Part shown: positions 24,960 to 32,604 of the stretch, piece after piece
Position numbering within the stretch: the first letter of the stretch is position 1
Layout of the letters: each line of letters opens with the position of its first letter
Assembly (NCBI RefSeq): GCF_001941625.1
Contig: NZ_CP016076.1
Span: 1,736,001-1,800,000, forward strand
Direction of reading: 5' to 3'
Origin: Actinoalloteichus fjordicus
GTDB lineage: Bacteria; Actinomycetota; Actinomycetes; Mycobacteriales; Pseudonocardiaceae
Length of the DNA: 64,000 nucleotides
The notes under the pieces: generated by a model
What the model saw: the letters and a program-made list of their open reading frames with translations, nothing else
The model's database searches: none
Told to the model about the DNA's origin: nothing
Program-made: the position numbers and the translations under genes

Positions 24960-26303
24960 TCAGCGGTAGTTCGAGGGCGGTGTCTCGCCGAGCACGGCGG
25001 GCGCCACTCGCTGGCCGTCACCGAACACATCGTCGGTCTCGACCAGGTAGTCGGCGCGCTTGTGCTCCTTGTCGTCCTCACCGTCCTGGGCCTGGCCGCC
25101 GCGGCCGCCGCCCGCCATTCCGCCGCCTGCCATACCGCCGCCCGCGCCACCGCCGCCGGGGCCGAACCCGCCGCCCGCCGGGCCGAAGCCGCCGCCACCG
25201 GGACCGAAGCCGCCGGGCATCCGGCCGCCCATGCCGCCGCCTGCGCCCCCGCCCGAGGGGCCGAAGCCGCCGCCGGGCCCACCGGGACCGCCGCCGAAGC
25301 CGCCGGGCATCCGGAATCCGCCTGGTCCACGTCCGCCGCCGCCGGGGCCGCCCGCGCTGCCGCCGGGTCCGCCCGCACCGCCGCCGGGCGGAACGAAGCC
25401 GTTCGGACCCGGACCGTTAGGGCCGTAAGGCCCGCCGGGGCTCGGCCCGTTGGGACCGATCGGACCGTTGGGGCCGGGGAAGTTCGGGCTGGGCGAGTTC
25501 GGGATGTTCGCGTCGGGGCTGATCGACGGTGGCTGGTTGGGTGTCGGACCTCCCGGCGGGACGTTGCCGGGCGGTGTGAAGCCGCCGCCCCCGCCGCCGC
25601 CCCCGCCGCCGCCGCCGCCGGTGGGTACTTCACCGGGCGGCGTCCAACCGCCGCCCCCGCCCCCGCCGCCGGAAGGAAGGGAGCCGAGCCCGCCCCCGGA
25701 CCCGTTGCCCCCGCCGCCATTACCGCCGCCGCCGTTCCCACCCGGGTCGACTCCGAGGGTGTCGGCGCCCTTCATCGAGATCTGCACCTCGGCGGGCTGC
25801 TCGAAGACCGGCAGGTTGTTGACGTTATCCGAGGTCTCCATGCCGTAGGAGTTGTACGCGGCGATGTTGGCGCTGCTCTGCTCCTGGTTCGCCTCTTTCT
25901 TCCGGTCGTAGTCGATCTCCCACGGGACCGGGCTGTACCAGGGCTCGTTCGGCACTTCCGGCGGCTTCTCGATGTTGCCCGCCGCTGTCCGGAAAGAGCC
26001 GCTCTGGGAGGCGACCTTGTACGAGATGTCGGTGCAGGTCTGCTCTGCGTTGACCGCATACTCGCTGAACGGTTTGACCGCACTCCCAGCGTTGTCCGCT
26101 GCCGTACCGGACCAGCCGACCTGGGCTTCGACGACGGCCTTGTCTACGATCTCGAAAACGTCCCGATAGCTTCTACCTACATCAAGCCATGCTTCATAGT
26201 TCGGGTCGGTTGTGCTCTCGGGGCCGGTAGCATCGGTGTGGAACCAGGCGTAGATCTCATCTCCGTCGACTGCGCGGCACTGTGGGACGATGGGCTCGCC
26301 CAT
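24960..26303 (-). CDS. PPE-like type VII secretion substrate with glycine/proline-rich body
   Basis: 447 residues. Residues about 1-165 are helical with a central VGWSGTAADNAGSAV (a WxG turn) and YEAWLDVGRSYRDVFEIVDK, as in PPE/WXG100-type substrates of actinomycetes. Residues about 195-400 are an extreme Gly/Pro-rich low-complexity region (GGNGGGGNGSGG and GGFGPGGGG types). The last 35 residues are distinct and charged (ADYLVETDDVFGDGQRVAPA), a tail I associate with PPE-like proteins of Pseudonocardiales. The start lies 1 bp after the lipoprotein stop, so translation is coupled. It is probably exported or surface-exposed. The EspG gene downstream is the expected chaperone. Confidence 0.8.
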   Translation of the reverse strand: MGEPIVPQCRAVDGDEIYAWFHTDATGPESTTDPNYEAWLDVGRSYRDVFEIVDKAVVEAQVGWSGTAADNAGSAVKPFSEYAVNAEQTCTDISYKVASQSGSFRTAAGNIEKPPEVPNEPWYSPVPWEIDYDRKKEANQEQSSANIAAYNSYGMETSDNVNNLPVFEQPAEVQISMKGADTLGVDPGGNGGGGNGGGGNGSGGGLGSLPSGGGGGGGGWTPPGEVPTGGGGGGGGGGGGGFTPPGNVPPGGPTPNQPPSISPDANIPNSPSPNFPGPNGPIGPNGPSPGGPYGPNGPGPNGFVPPGGGAGGPGGSAGGPGGGGRGPGGFRMPGGFGGGPGGPGGGFGPSGGGAGGGMGGRMPGGFGPGGGGFGPAGGGFGPGGGGAGGGMAGGGMAGGGRGGQAQDGEDDKEHKRADYLVETDDVFGDGQRVAPAVLGETPPSNYR

Positions 26304-26304
26304 C

Positions 26305-26934
26305 TCAAATCCCCCTTTGAATATTCTCGATTACCAGTGCCGCCACCTCGTCAACCTTGGCGCAAGGGTCGTTGTAAGCGTCGACGTCGTTGTCAGAGAT
26401 GTAGATCGTCATGCTTAGCGTGCTGTCGGCAGTGAGGTCGACGTAGGCGCCGCATTGCCCTTCGGGTTCGTGCGGAAGGGTGTCGCTGTGAATCGCGGGC
26501 CTTCCCGCTATCTCGATATCGGTCTCGATGAAGGGAAAAGGTGCTTCCCGCAGGCGGTCGATTCCACCAGAGACCTGATCATGGGCGACGATGATCCGAT
26601 CGAGAGAGTCGCTCTGCCGGTTGGACCAGGAACACTCAAGGGTCCCATCGACCGGGCTCACCCTGGTCTCGCCCGCTTCAGCGAAACCGTACTCTTCAAG
26701 TTGATCAAGAGTGAAGAACAGACACGGGTCCTCGGTTGCGGGCCCCGGGTCGAGATCTTCGACGGGGCGATCCGCTACGGGCGGACTCGCGCTGGTCTCG
26801 CTCTCCCCAGCGGGAGTCGTGGCTGCGGTGGTGTCGGCAGCCGTGCCTTCGCCATCGGTCTCGGTGGAACATCCGGTCAAGGTCAGTAGGACAATCGTGG
26901 TGGCGCAGAGAGTGCTGCGCAGGCTGCGGTTCAT
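26305..26934 (-). CDS. DUF3558-family lipoprotein
   Basis: A 209-residue lipoprotein. A charged start (MNRSLR) and hydrophobic helix lead to the lipobox LTLTGC, so the mature protein would be anchored at Cys 21 on the outer face of the membrane. A Thr/Ala/Glu linker precedes the globular domain: DPCLFFTLDQLEEYGFAEAG, LECSWSNRQSDSLDRIIV, and a closing GQCGAYVDLTADSTLSMTIY with DPCAKVDEVAALV, the DUF3558 cysteine pattern. These lipoproteins often accompany WXG100/PPE genes in Pseudonocardiales. The ATG overlaps the stop of the preceding gene as ATGA, and the next gene starts 1 bp after its stop. Confidence 0.88.
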   Translation of the reverse strand: MNRSLRSTLCATTIVLLTLTGCSTETDGEGTAADTTAATTPAGESETSASPPVADRPVEDLDPGPATEDPCLFFTLDQLEEYGFAEAGETRVSPVDGTLECSWSNRQSDSLDRIIVAHDQVSGGIDRLREAPFPFIETDIEIAGRPAIHSDTLPHEPEGQCGAYVDLTADSTLSMTIYISDNDVDAYNDPCAKVDEVAALVIENIQRGI

Positions 26935-27302
26935 ACGTCGATGTTTCCGATCTGCGAGTTCTCTTCCTCGATGCGCTGGTACTCGTTGAGCGTGGTAGTC
27001 AAGTTGTCGATAGTGGCCTCGAGCGCCTCGCGGAAGGCTTTGTTGGCGATGCCGTGCGCACCGTCCGAGCCCATCGCCCGTTCGTTGATCAGGCGGACGG
27101 CGCCTTCGCTGTAGTCGTCTCCACCAGGTGGGGCCAGTTGGCCGAACCGCTGGCGGGCGTCGCGGTCGATCGTCTCCAGCTTCTCGATCGCCTCGTTCAG
27201 CCCGTCGATCAACTTCTGGATGTTCTCCGGGTCGACCTCGAACGATCCGCCGCTGACAGCCGGGCCGGGGCCCGGGTCGCTGGGGTAACCGCGGTCTTCC
27301 AT
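26931..27302 (-). CDS. WXG100-like small helical protein of the type VII cassette
   Basis: 123 residues, first gene of the cassette. After a Gly/Pro-rich head come two long amphipathic helices: FEVDPENIQKLIDGLNEAIE continuing to about residue 60, and REALEATIDNLTTTLNEYQR near the C-terminus, with a loop PPGGDDYSEGAVRLINERA between them. This is the size and helical-hairpin design of ESX substrates, although the canonical WxG turn is not present, so the family call is by context. ATG 27302 is preceded by GGAAGG; the open frame upstream to 27353 lacks such a site. The stop overlaps the lipoprotein start (ATGA). Confidence 0.7.
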   Translation of the reverse strand: MEDRGYPSDPGPGPAVSGGSFEVDPENIQKLIDGLNEAIEKLETIDRDARQRFGQLAPPGGDDYSEGAVRLINERAMGSDGAHGIANKAFREALEATIDNLTTTLNEYQRIEEENSQIGNIDV

Positions 27303-27595
27303 GGGTGCTGCCTTCCGACTCGTTCGCGCCCTCGTCGCCGTTGAGACGCCCACCGGTGACCGGTGGTTCCCGTGGCTGCTCGACCCCCTGGCGCCACCGA
27401 GTCCGTCGGGACGGCGGCATGTCGAGCGCTGCCCTCAAGATTAATCCATCGCACCAACGGAAAACACGGCAATGCGGCCCTCGGCGGCGACTCGCCCGTG
27501 ACCAGGCGGGCTGCCAGGATCGGGATCGGGACAGGCAGGTTGACGAGGCAGGGGACGGCGGCAGAAGATCGCGCGGGCGGCCGACCGGCCCGGCC

Positions 27596-29716
27596 TCAGT
27601 CCTGTCTCAGGTCGAGCCCGGTCTGCGCCGCCAGGAAGGCGAGCTGGTCGGCGGACAGCGCGACGGCCTGCGTGACCGAGCGTGCGCCGTGGCCGACCTC
27701 CGTCTCCCGACGCAGGAGCACCGGGCGCTTCTCGGGATCGCCCGTCGTGGCGTGCTGGAGCGCGGCGCACATCTTGCGGGCGTGGCAGGGATCGACCCTG
27801 CTGTCCGAGTCGAACACGGTGAACAGCACCGAGGGGTACTCCACCCCCGAGGTGACGCGGTGATAGGGCGAGTAGCCGAGCAGCCAGTCCAGTTGCTCGG
27901 GGTCGTCGGCCGTGCCGTACTCGTCGTTCCAGGTCCGGCCGAGGAGGAATCGCTCGTACCGCACCATGTCCAACAGCGGCGCCGAGCAGACGACGGCGCG
28001 GAACAGGTCGGGACGCTGCGTCAGCGCGGCGCCGACCAGGAGGCCGCCGTTGGAACCGCCCATGATCGCGAGCTGGTCGGGCGTGGTCCACTGTCGGGCG
28101 ATCAGTTCATCGGCCGCGGAGTGGAAGTCGTCGAAGACGTTCTGCTTGCGGTCTCGCATGCCCGCCTGATGCCAGGCCTCGCCCTCCTCGCCACCGCCGC
28201 GCAGCGAGGCCGTCGCCCAGATCCCGCCCGCCTCCACCCAGGCGAGGGCGGCTGAGTTGTAGGCGGGGCGGCGGCTCACCGAGAAGCCGCCGTATCCGGT
28301 GAGGATCGCGGGCCTCGACGTTGCTACCGAGGAGTCCGGGCTGACGAGGAAGAGCCGGACGGGCGTGCCGTCCTTCGATCGATACACGATCTGCTCACTG
28401 CGCACCGACGGCGGCGTCACCGAGCCGGGAGCCGACTCGACCAGGTCTTCTCGGCCGGAACCCGCCCAGTAACCGCGCACGCCCGTCGGGGTCAGGAAGT
28501 CGGTCCAGCCGAACCAGAGCCGGTCGCCCCCGGTGTCGGTGCGGGGGTCGACGGTGGACAGTGAGGTGACGGTGCCAGGACCGGGCAGGGGGACCAGCGC
28601 GGTCTGTGCACCGGTCGTCGGATCGTGCAGTGCCAGCTCCGACACCGCATGTCGGGCCCGCAGGACGACGAGCTGCGCGGGCACCTGCTCGTCTCCCGGC
28701 AGCCACTCGACGCCGCTGAGCACGGAGTCGACGTCCTCGGAGATCAGCTCGGTCCAGTCCGCCCGGTCCGGCCTGGCGGGATCGGCGACGCAGAGTCGCC
28801 AGCGGGGTGCGTCGAGCGTCGTCAGCAGGTACAGCCTGCCGTCGCGATTCACCCAGGCGTGCAGCATCGCCTCGTTGCGTTCGTCACTGATCTGCCGCAA
28901 CTCGCCCGTCGCCGCGAGATCGGCGAGCCAGGTCGAGTTCCTCGGGGCGGTGCCGGGACGCGCGTCGACGACGAGCCAGCGTCCGTCGGCGGACACCCGG
29001 ACGCCGTAGTAGTTGGTCAGGTCCAGGCCTGCGCCGTGGACCTCCACGTCGGTCGCCGCGTCCTGGCCGACCCGGTGCAGCCAGACCCGTCGATGGAACT
29101 GCTCCTCGCCCTCGGGCACGTCCTCCGGCGGCAGCCTGCGCACGTAGTAGAACTCTCGACCGCCGGGCAGCCAGGCGACGGCCGAGTACCGGCATCGGTC
29201 GATCGGCCCGTCGACGACCTCGCCGGTCGCCACGTCCAGCACGTGCAGCAGCGAATGCTCGTCGCCGCCCACCGACAGCTGATAGGCCAGCAGGGTGCCC
29301 TCCCGGCTCGGCGACCAGGTGTCCAGGGTCGTTCGCCCGGTGGGGTCGAGCCGGTTCATGTCGAGCAGGGTCCGTTCGGAGGTCGTGCCGTCGGCCGCCG
29401 TCTCCCGGACGTACAGCACGGCGTGGTCCTCGTCGGGCAGCCTGCGGGTGAAGAAGGCACGACCCGCGCGCCAGACGGGTGCGGACACCGAACCGGCGCC
29501 TGCCAGCTCGGTCAGCCGGGCGGCCAGCCGCTCGCGACCGGGCAGCGCACCCAGCACCGCCGAGGCCAGCCCGTCCTGTGCCTCCTGCCAGGCCAGTGTG
29601 GCGGGGTCCGCTGGGTCTTCCAGCCTGCGATAGGGATCGGCCACGGCCCTGCCGTGCAGGTCCTCGATGAGATCTTCGCGCGCGGCGTCCGGATAGATCG
29701 GCGAGTCAGCGGGCAC
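27596..29716 (-). CDS. prolyl oligopeptidase (S9 family serine peptidase)
   Basis: 706 residues, standard length for cytosolic prolyl oligopeptidases, with no signal peptide. The seven-bladed propeller spans about residues 80-420. The alpha/beta-hydrolase domain carries ILTGYGGFSVSRRPAYNSAA, the nucleophile in GGSNGGLLVG (Ser about 555), Asp about 638 in FDSDSRVDP, and His about 676 in EVGHGARS. It cleaves short peptides after proline. A GTG start at 29716 is used. It lies upstream of the type VII cassette on the same strand, but 293 bp separate them. The neighbouring repeat-protein gene encodes many Pro-containing spacers; any link is speculative. Confidence 0.93.
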   Translation of the reverse strand: MPADSPIYPDAAREDLIEDLHGRAVADPYRRLEDPADPATLAWQEAQDGLASAVLGALPGRERLAARLTELAGAGSVSAPVWRAGRAFFTRRLPDEDHAVLYVRETAADGTTSERTLLDMNRLDPTGRTTLDTWSPSREGTLLAYQLSVGGDEHSLLHVLDVATGEVVDGPIDRCRYSAVAWLPGGREFYYVRRLPPEDVPEGEEQFHRRVWLHRVGQDAATDVEVHGAGLDLTNYYGVRVSADGRWLVVDARPGTAPRNSTWLADLAATGELRQISDERNEAMLHAWVNRDGRLYLLTTLDAPRWRLCVADPARPDRADWTELISEDVDSVLSGVEWLPGDEQVPAQLVVLRARHAVSELALHDPTTGAQTALVPLPGPGTVTSLSTVDPRTDTGGDRLWFGWTDFLTPTGVRGYWAGSGREDLVESAPGSVTPPSVRSEQIVYRSKDGTPVRLFLVSPDSSVATSRPAILTGYGGFSVSRRPAYNSAALAWVEAGGIWATASLRGGGEEGEAWHQAGMRDRKQNVFDDFHSAADELIARQWTTPDQLAIMGGSNGGLLVGAALTQRPDLFRAVVCSAPLLDMVRYERFLLGRTWNDEYGTADDPEQLDWLLGYSPYHRVTSGVEYPSVLFTVFDSDSRVDPCHARKMCAALQHATTGDPEKRPVLLRRETEVGHGARSVTQAVALSADQLAFLAAQTGLDLRQD

Positions 29717-29929
29717 ACCCGCACTCTAGAGAACGACCCACGGCGCGCTGGTGGCGCGGTTGTCCGGCCGCTCGCACGCTGCAGGCGGTCGGACCACGGT
29801 AGTTCGCGTCACATTCGCCGCCTCCGGTCGTGCGCGGGCGCAGGTGTTCACCGACCGGTCGGCGATTCAGGAGTGCGAGACCGGCCGAAAGTGTGGTCGA
29901 CTGGTTCCTGTACCGGTGGAGGTGGTTGC

Positions 29930-30601
29930 GTGCCAGATCGACAACCCACTTCGATCGGCGCTCCTGCGGAGTGGGCGCCGACCGCTGTCGTGCGCCCGGC
30001 GAACGCCAGACTTTGTTCGCCGAGCATCGTCAGAGCCGATCCGACTCCGTCTGCGCAGGCGGTGCCCGCCGGGGAGACACCCTCGCCCTGGGCCAGGCGT
30101 CAGGTCCTGCTGCTCAATGCGACCTACGAGCCGCTGGCGGCGCTGCCGCTGCGTCGGGCGGTCGTCCTGGTGATCTGTGGCAAGGCTGAAGTGGTGCACG
30201 ACGACCCGCAGGGGCTTGCGGTGCATTCGGTGAACGCCAGCCAGTCCGTTCCCTCCGTCATCCGGCTCAGCCGATTCGTGCGGGTGCCGTATCGCGGCCG
30301 GGTGCCGCTGACGCGGGCCGCGCTGATGCTGCGGGACCGCTACCGCTGCGCCTACTGCCGGGGTCGGGCGGAGACGGTCGACCACGTGGTGCCGAGGAGT
30401 CGGGGCGGCAGTCACTCCTGGGAGAACTGCGTCGCCTCCTGCGCGCGGTGTAATCACCGCAAGGCTGACCGGCTGCTCCGGGAACTCGGTTGGCGGCTGC
30501 TCACGATTCCTCGGGCGCCCTCCGGGCCTTACTGGCGGCTGCTGGCCGGCGGCGAGACCGACCCGCTGTGGCTGCCTTACCTGGGCGAACCCGCCGCCTG
30601 A
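29930..30601 (+). CDS. HNH endonuclease (Rv2469c-like)
   Basis: 223 residues. After a variable head comes VLLLNATYEPLAALPLRRAV, the conserved start of the Rv2469c-type HNH family. The nuclease motif follows: CAYCRGRAETVDHVVPRSRG, then ENCVASCARCNHRKADRLL, giving two CxxC zinc pairs (CAYC, CARC), the catalytic DHVVPRSRGG and the terminal NHRK. GTG 29930 has GGAGGTGG 4-7 bp upstream; GTG 29990 is a shorter alternative. The gene is the homologue of the HNH gene between glbO and the DUF5130 gene in mycobacteria. Its biological role is unknown, although it is very widely conserved. It converges on the repeat gene, with 28 bp between stop codons. Confidence 0.9.
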   Translation: MPDRQPTSIGAPAEWAPTAVVRPANARLCSPSIVRADPTPSAQAVPAGETPSPWARRQVLLLNATYEPLAALPLRRAVVLVICGKAEVVHDDPQGLAVHSVNASQSVPSVIRLSRFVRVPYRGRVPLTRAALMLRDRYRCAYCRGRAETVDHVVPRSRGGSHSWENCVASCARCNHRKADRLLRELGWRLLTIPRAPSGPYWRLLAGGETDPLWLPYLGEPAA

Positions 30602-30629
30602 GGAATTCGTGGTGTGGGCAGGCGGTAGG

Positions 30630-31280
30630 TCAACGCCCGCCGGGTGTGACGCGCACGCCTGCCTGGAGTCCGCGTCGGGTGACGCGTACGCCGCGACCGG
30701 ACAGCTCGCGCACGGGGGTGTGGGTGACCCGGACTCCCTGTCTGGTCACTCGGACGCCCGCCTCGGGAGACCGGGTGACGCGGACCCCCGCCTCGGGAAG
30801 TGCTCGGGTGACGCGGACGCCTGCCTTCGGGAGTCGGGTGACGCGGACGCCTGCGTCGGGGAGACCTCGGGTGACGCGGACGCCTGACTCGGGAAGTCGT
30901 CGGGTGACGCGAACCCCGGCTTCGGGCAGGTGCCTGGTCACCCGGACGCCCGCCGTGCTCCTCGTGACCCGGACTCCGCAGTCCGGCGTGCGTCGGGTGA
31001 CGCGAACCCCGGCCTCGGGCAGGTCGCGGGTCACGCGGACACCGTCCTGAGGCAGCATCCTGGTGACGCGGACCCCGAGCGTCAGGGACAGCCCGGACGG
31101 CGTCGAATCGGTGCGCGTGACGCGCACCCCTGCGGACGGCGTCGACCGAGTCACTCGGACCCCCGCTCTCGCGGCAGGCTCGTCAGTACGCAGAGTCGTT
31201 GTCGCACTGTGCGGTGCGGTAGGGCGGCTACCGTTGGGACGGGTGGTGTCCTTGCTCCATACGTGGATGTTGAAAAACAT
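30630..31280 (-). CDS. GVRVTR-repeat protein of unknown function
   Basis: 216 residues. ATG 31280 has a perfect AAGGAG about 9 bases upstream. Residues 1-39 (MFFNIHVWSKDTTRPNGS onward) are non-repetitive and lack a signal peptide. From residue 40 there are 16 copies of GVRVT[R/H/P] (14 end in R) separated by spacers of 5, 12, 5, 5, 5, 3, 5, 5, 5, 4, 5, 4, 1, 9 and 5 residues. Common spacers are LPEA, LPES, LPDA or TPSA with one preceding residue, so the basic unit is 11 residues. Alternating V-R-V-T suggests short beta strands joined by Pro turns; the protein is strongly basic. No known family is recognised. Possible readings are a beta-solenoid surface or nucleic-acid-binding protein, or a multi-core peptide precursor. 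It interrupts a conserved gene order. Confidence 0.7.
   Translation of the reverse strand: MFFNIHVWSKDTTRPNGSRPTAPHSATTTLRTDEPAARAGVRVTRSTPSAGVRVTRTDSTPSGLSLTLGVRVTRMLPQDGVRVTRDLPEAGVRVTRRTPDCGVRVTRSTAGVRVTRHLPEAGVRVTRRLPESGVRVTRGLPDAGVRVTRLPKAGVRVTRALPEAGVRVTRSPEAGVRVTRQGVRVTHTPVRELSGRGVRVTRRGLQAGVRVTPGGR
30642..31163 (-). repeat. tandem coding repeat array (16 units, mostly 33 bp)
   Basis: Each unit encodes GVRVT[R/H/P] on the minus strand. Unit-to-unit distances are all multiples of three. Differences between units fall almost wholly at wobble positions: Gly is GGC, GGA, GGG or GGT; Val is GTC, GTG or GTT; Arg is CGC, CGG or CGA. That points to old repeats held by protein selection rather than a recent slippage expansion. 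The plus strand also reads as VTRTP repeats, because the wobble positions of the two strands coincide, but that frame hits a stop at 31048-31050. Confidence 0.85.
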
Positions 31281-31730
31281 GATGTCATCTCCTTGACGTC
31301 GATCCGGACGGATCTTTCGCCTACTGGATGTGTGCAAGACCCGTACAGGTGAAAGTAGAAGCCTGGGCGGGCCTGGACAAGCCGCCAATGTGAGTGGCAT
31401 TCACCCCCTTCTGGTCCGGGTCCGAACGGGGGAGCCTGCTGGTCCGACCGAGTGATCCCTGCCGGTGCGACTCCGTGCTGAAGGGTTACCCGTCGTAGCG
31501 GGCGTATAAGCACTCGCACACCTAGCGTGATGGACGATCGCGATGCGTGGTTGCCTCGGGCGGCGATTCCCGACGATCGGATGGTTCCGCGCCGCAGGCG
31601 CACCGGGCCCGCCCGCCCGCCGTCGCAGACCGATGGACCGGGGTGGCCGAGCCCGCCGTCGGCGAGTGATCTCGGGCGGCGTTGACACGCAGACACCCTG
31701 GTGGTCGACCCGTGGGCTACCGTACGAGGC
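31281..31730. other. intergenic region holding divergent promoters
   Basis: About 450 bases between the minus-strand repeat gene and the plus-strand small membrane gene. The leader of the repeat gene carries the AAGGAG site (around 31290-31295) and, further upstream, a short GTGA(7)TCAC dyad near 31390-31404 on the minus strand. On the plus strand I see no clear sigma-70-type promoter. No gene or terminator is apparent. Confidence 0.4.
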
Positions 31731-32012
31731 GTGACCGTAGTGGAGACAATCCTCGTCTTCGTGCTGATCCCCCTGGTGGTCTACGGCGTGGTGATGATGC
31801 TGACCCTGCGGCAGAAGGCTGCTCGGGCTGCGCGCTACCGCCCCGGCCAGGAATGGGACTACCGACCGGTGTGGTGGACCGCGAACCCCGCGGGCCTGAG
31901 CGAGGCCCAGCGAGCCAGGGCAGCCGCAGCCGAGGAGCACGACGACCAGGCAGCGCAGACCGACGACCCGAACGTGTCGACGGCCAGGGGAGGTGCTCGT
32001 GGGAACTGGTGA
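31731..32012 (+). CDS. small single-pass membrane protein (possibly CtaJ-like)
   Basis: 93 residues. An N-terminal transmembrane helix (VVETILVFVLIPLVVYGVVM) is followed by a basic stop-transfer LRQKAARAARYRPGQEWDYR, a tryptophan-rich PVWWTANPAG and a charged Ala/Glu/Asp tail facing the cytoplasm. The helix followed by RPGQ.W....VWW resembles a small actinobacterial protein annotated elsewhere as aa3 oxidase subunit CtaJ, but I am not sure of this. GTG 31731. It overlaps the DUF5130 gene by 14 bp, so the two are coupled. Confidence 0.7.
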   Translation: MTVVETILVFVLIPLVVYGVVMMLTLRQKAARAARYRPGQEWDYRPVWWTANPAGLSEAQRARAAAAEEHDDQAAQTDDPNVSTARGGARGNW

Positions 32013-32493
32013 GCTGACCCGCCGAGTGGAGGCCGCCGATGCCGATCTCGGCCTCGGCGCCGTGGTGACGTCCACCGGCCGAGTGTCCGTCGCTCGCAGG
32101 CTGACGCGTGACGAGGAGCCCGCGCTCCCGTTCACACCGTCGCAGTTGGCGCGGCTCGACGAGGCGCTGACGCTGGCAGGTCGGTCCACCGGGCTGGACT
32201 TCAGCATCTACCTCGGCGGCCTCGGCGAGGACAGCAGGGCACGGGCGGAGGAGCTGCACGCCTCCATCGGGTTCGCCGCGCGGGACGCCGTCCTGATCGC
32301 CGTGTCGCCTGCCGGGCGGGTGGTCGAGCTGGTGACGGGCTTCGAGGCCGCACGAAGGGTGCCCAACCGGGGCTGCAAGCTCGCCGTGATGAGCATGGTC
32401 GCCTCGTTCAAGGAGGGCGATCTCGTCGGCGGGCTGCTCAGCGGCCTGCGGATGCTCTCCGACCAGGCGGGCAACGAGCTGACGACCCGGTAG
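31999..32493 (+). CDS. DUF5130 / TPM-like domain protein (Rv2468c-like)
   Basis: 164 residues. SLG-type core: LDFSIYLGGLGEDSRARAEE, DAVLIAVSPAGRVVELVTGF, RRVPNRGCKLAVMSMVASFK and the Gly-Leu ending GDLVGGLLSGLRMLSD. This is the DUF5130 pattern, related to TPM phosphatase-like domains. The function is not established. GTG 31999 is preferred because GGGGAGG ends 5 bp before it; GTG 31993 is also in frame. It matches Rv2468c in position between the HNH gene and pepN, and forms an operon with the small membrane gene in front. Confidence 0.82.
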   Translation: MGTGELTRRVEAADADLGLGAVVTSTGRVSVARRLTRDEEPALPFTPSQLARLDEALTLAGRSTGLDFSIYLGGLGEDSRARAEELHASIGFAARDAVLIAVSPAGRVVELVTGFEAARRVPNRGCKLAVMSMVASFKEGDLVGGLLSGLRMLSDQAGNELTTR

Positions 32494-32560
32494 GAACCGC
32501 CTGTCGACGCGGCGGCAGTGGGCCCGGCCGTGTCCAGGCCGCCGTGATGAGACCGACCGC

Positions 32561-32588
32561 CGGGGGTGCGGCATGAACCGCACCCCCG
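32561..32588. terminator. bidirectional hairpin between convergent genes
   Basis: CGGGGGTGCGG (32561-32571) pairs perfectly with CCGCACCCCCG (32578-32588) over a 6-base loop. It lies between the stops of the DUF5130 gene (32493) and pepN (32605), so it can terminate both transcripts. Confidence 0.8.
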
Positions 32589-32604
32589 TGGTCCGTCACC
32601 GGAA

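Noticed and set aside
30490-31050. Plus-strand frame reading VTRTP repeats
   Set aside because: It starts inside the HNH gene, has no ribosome site, and stops at 31048-31050 before the array ends; the minus strand explains the array better.
30642-31163. CRISPR-like regular repeats
   Set aside because: Units vary at wobble positions, spacers are 1-12 codons and always multiples of three, and the whole array is inside one open frame with a start and ribosome site. It is a coding repeat, not a CRISPR array.
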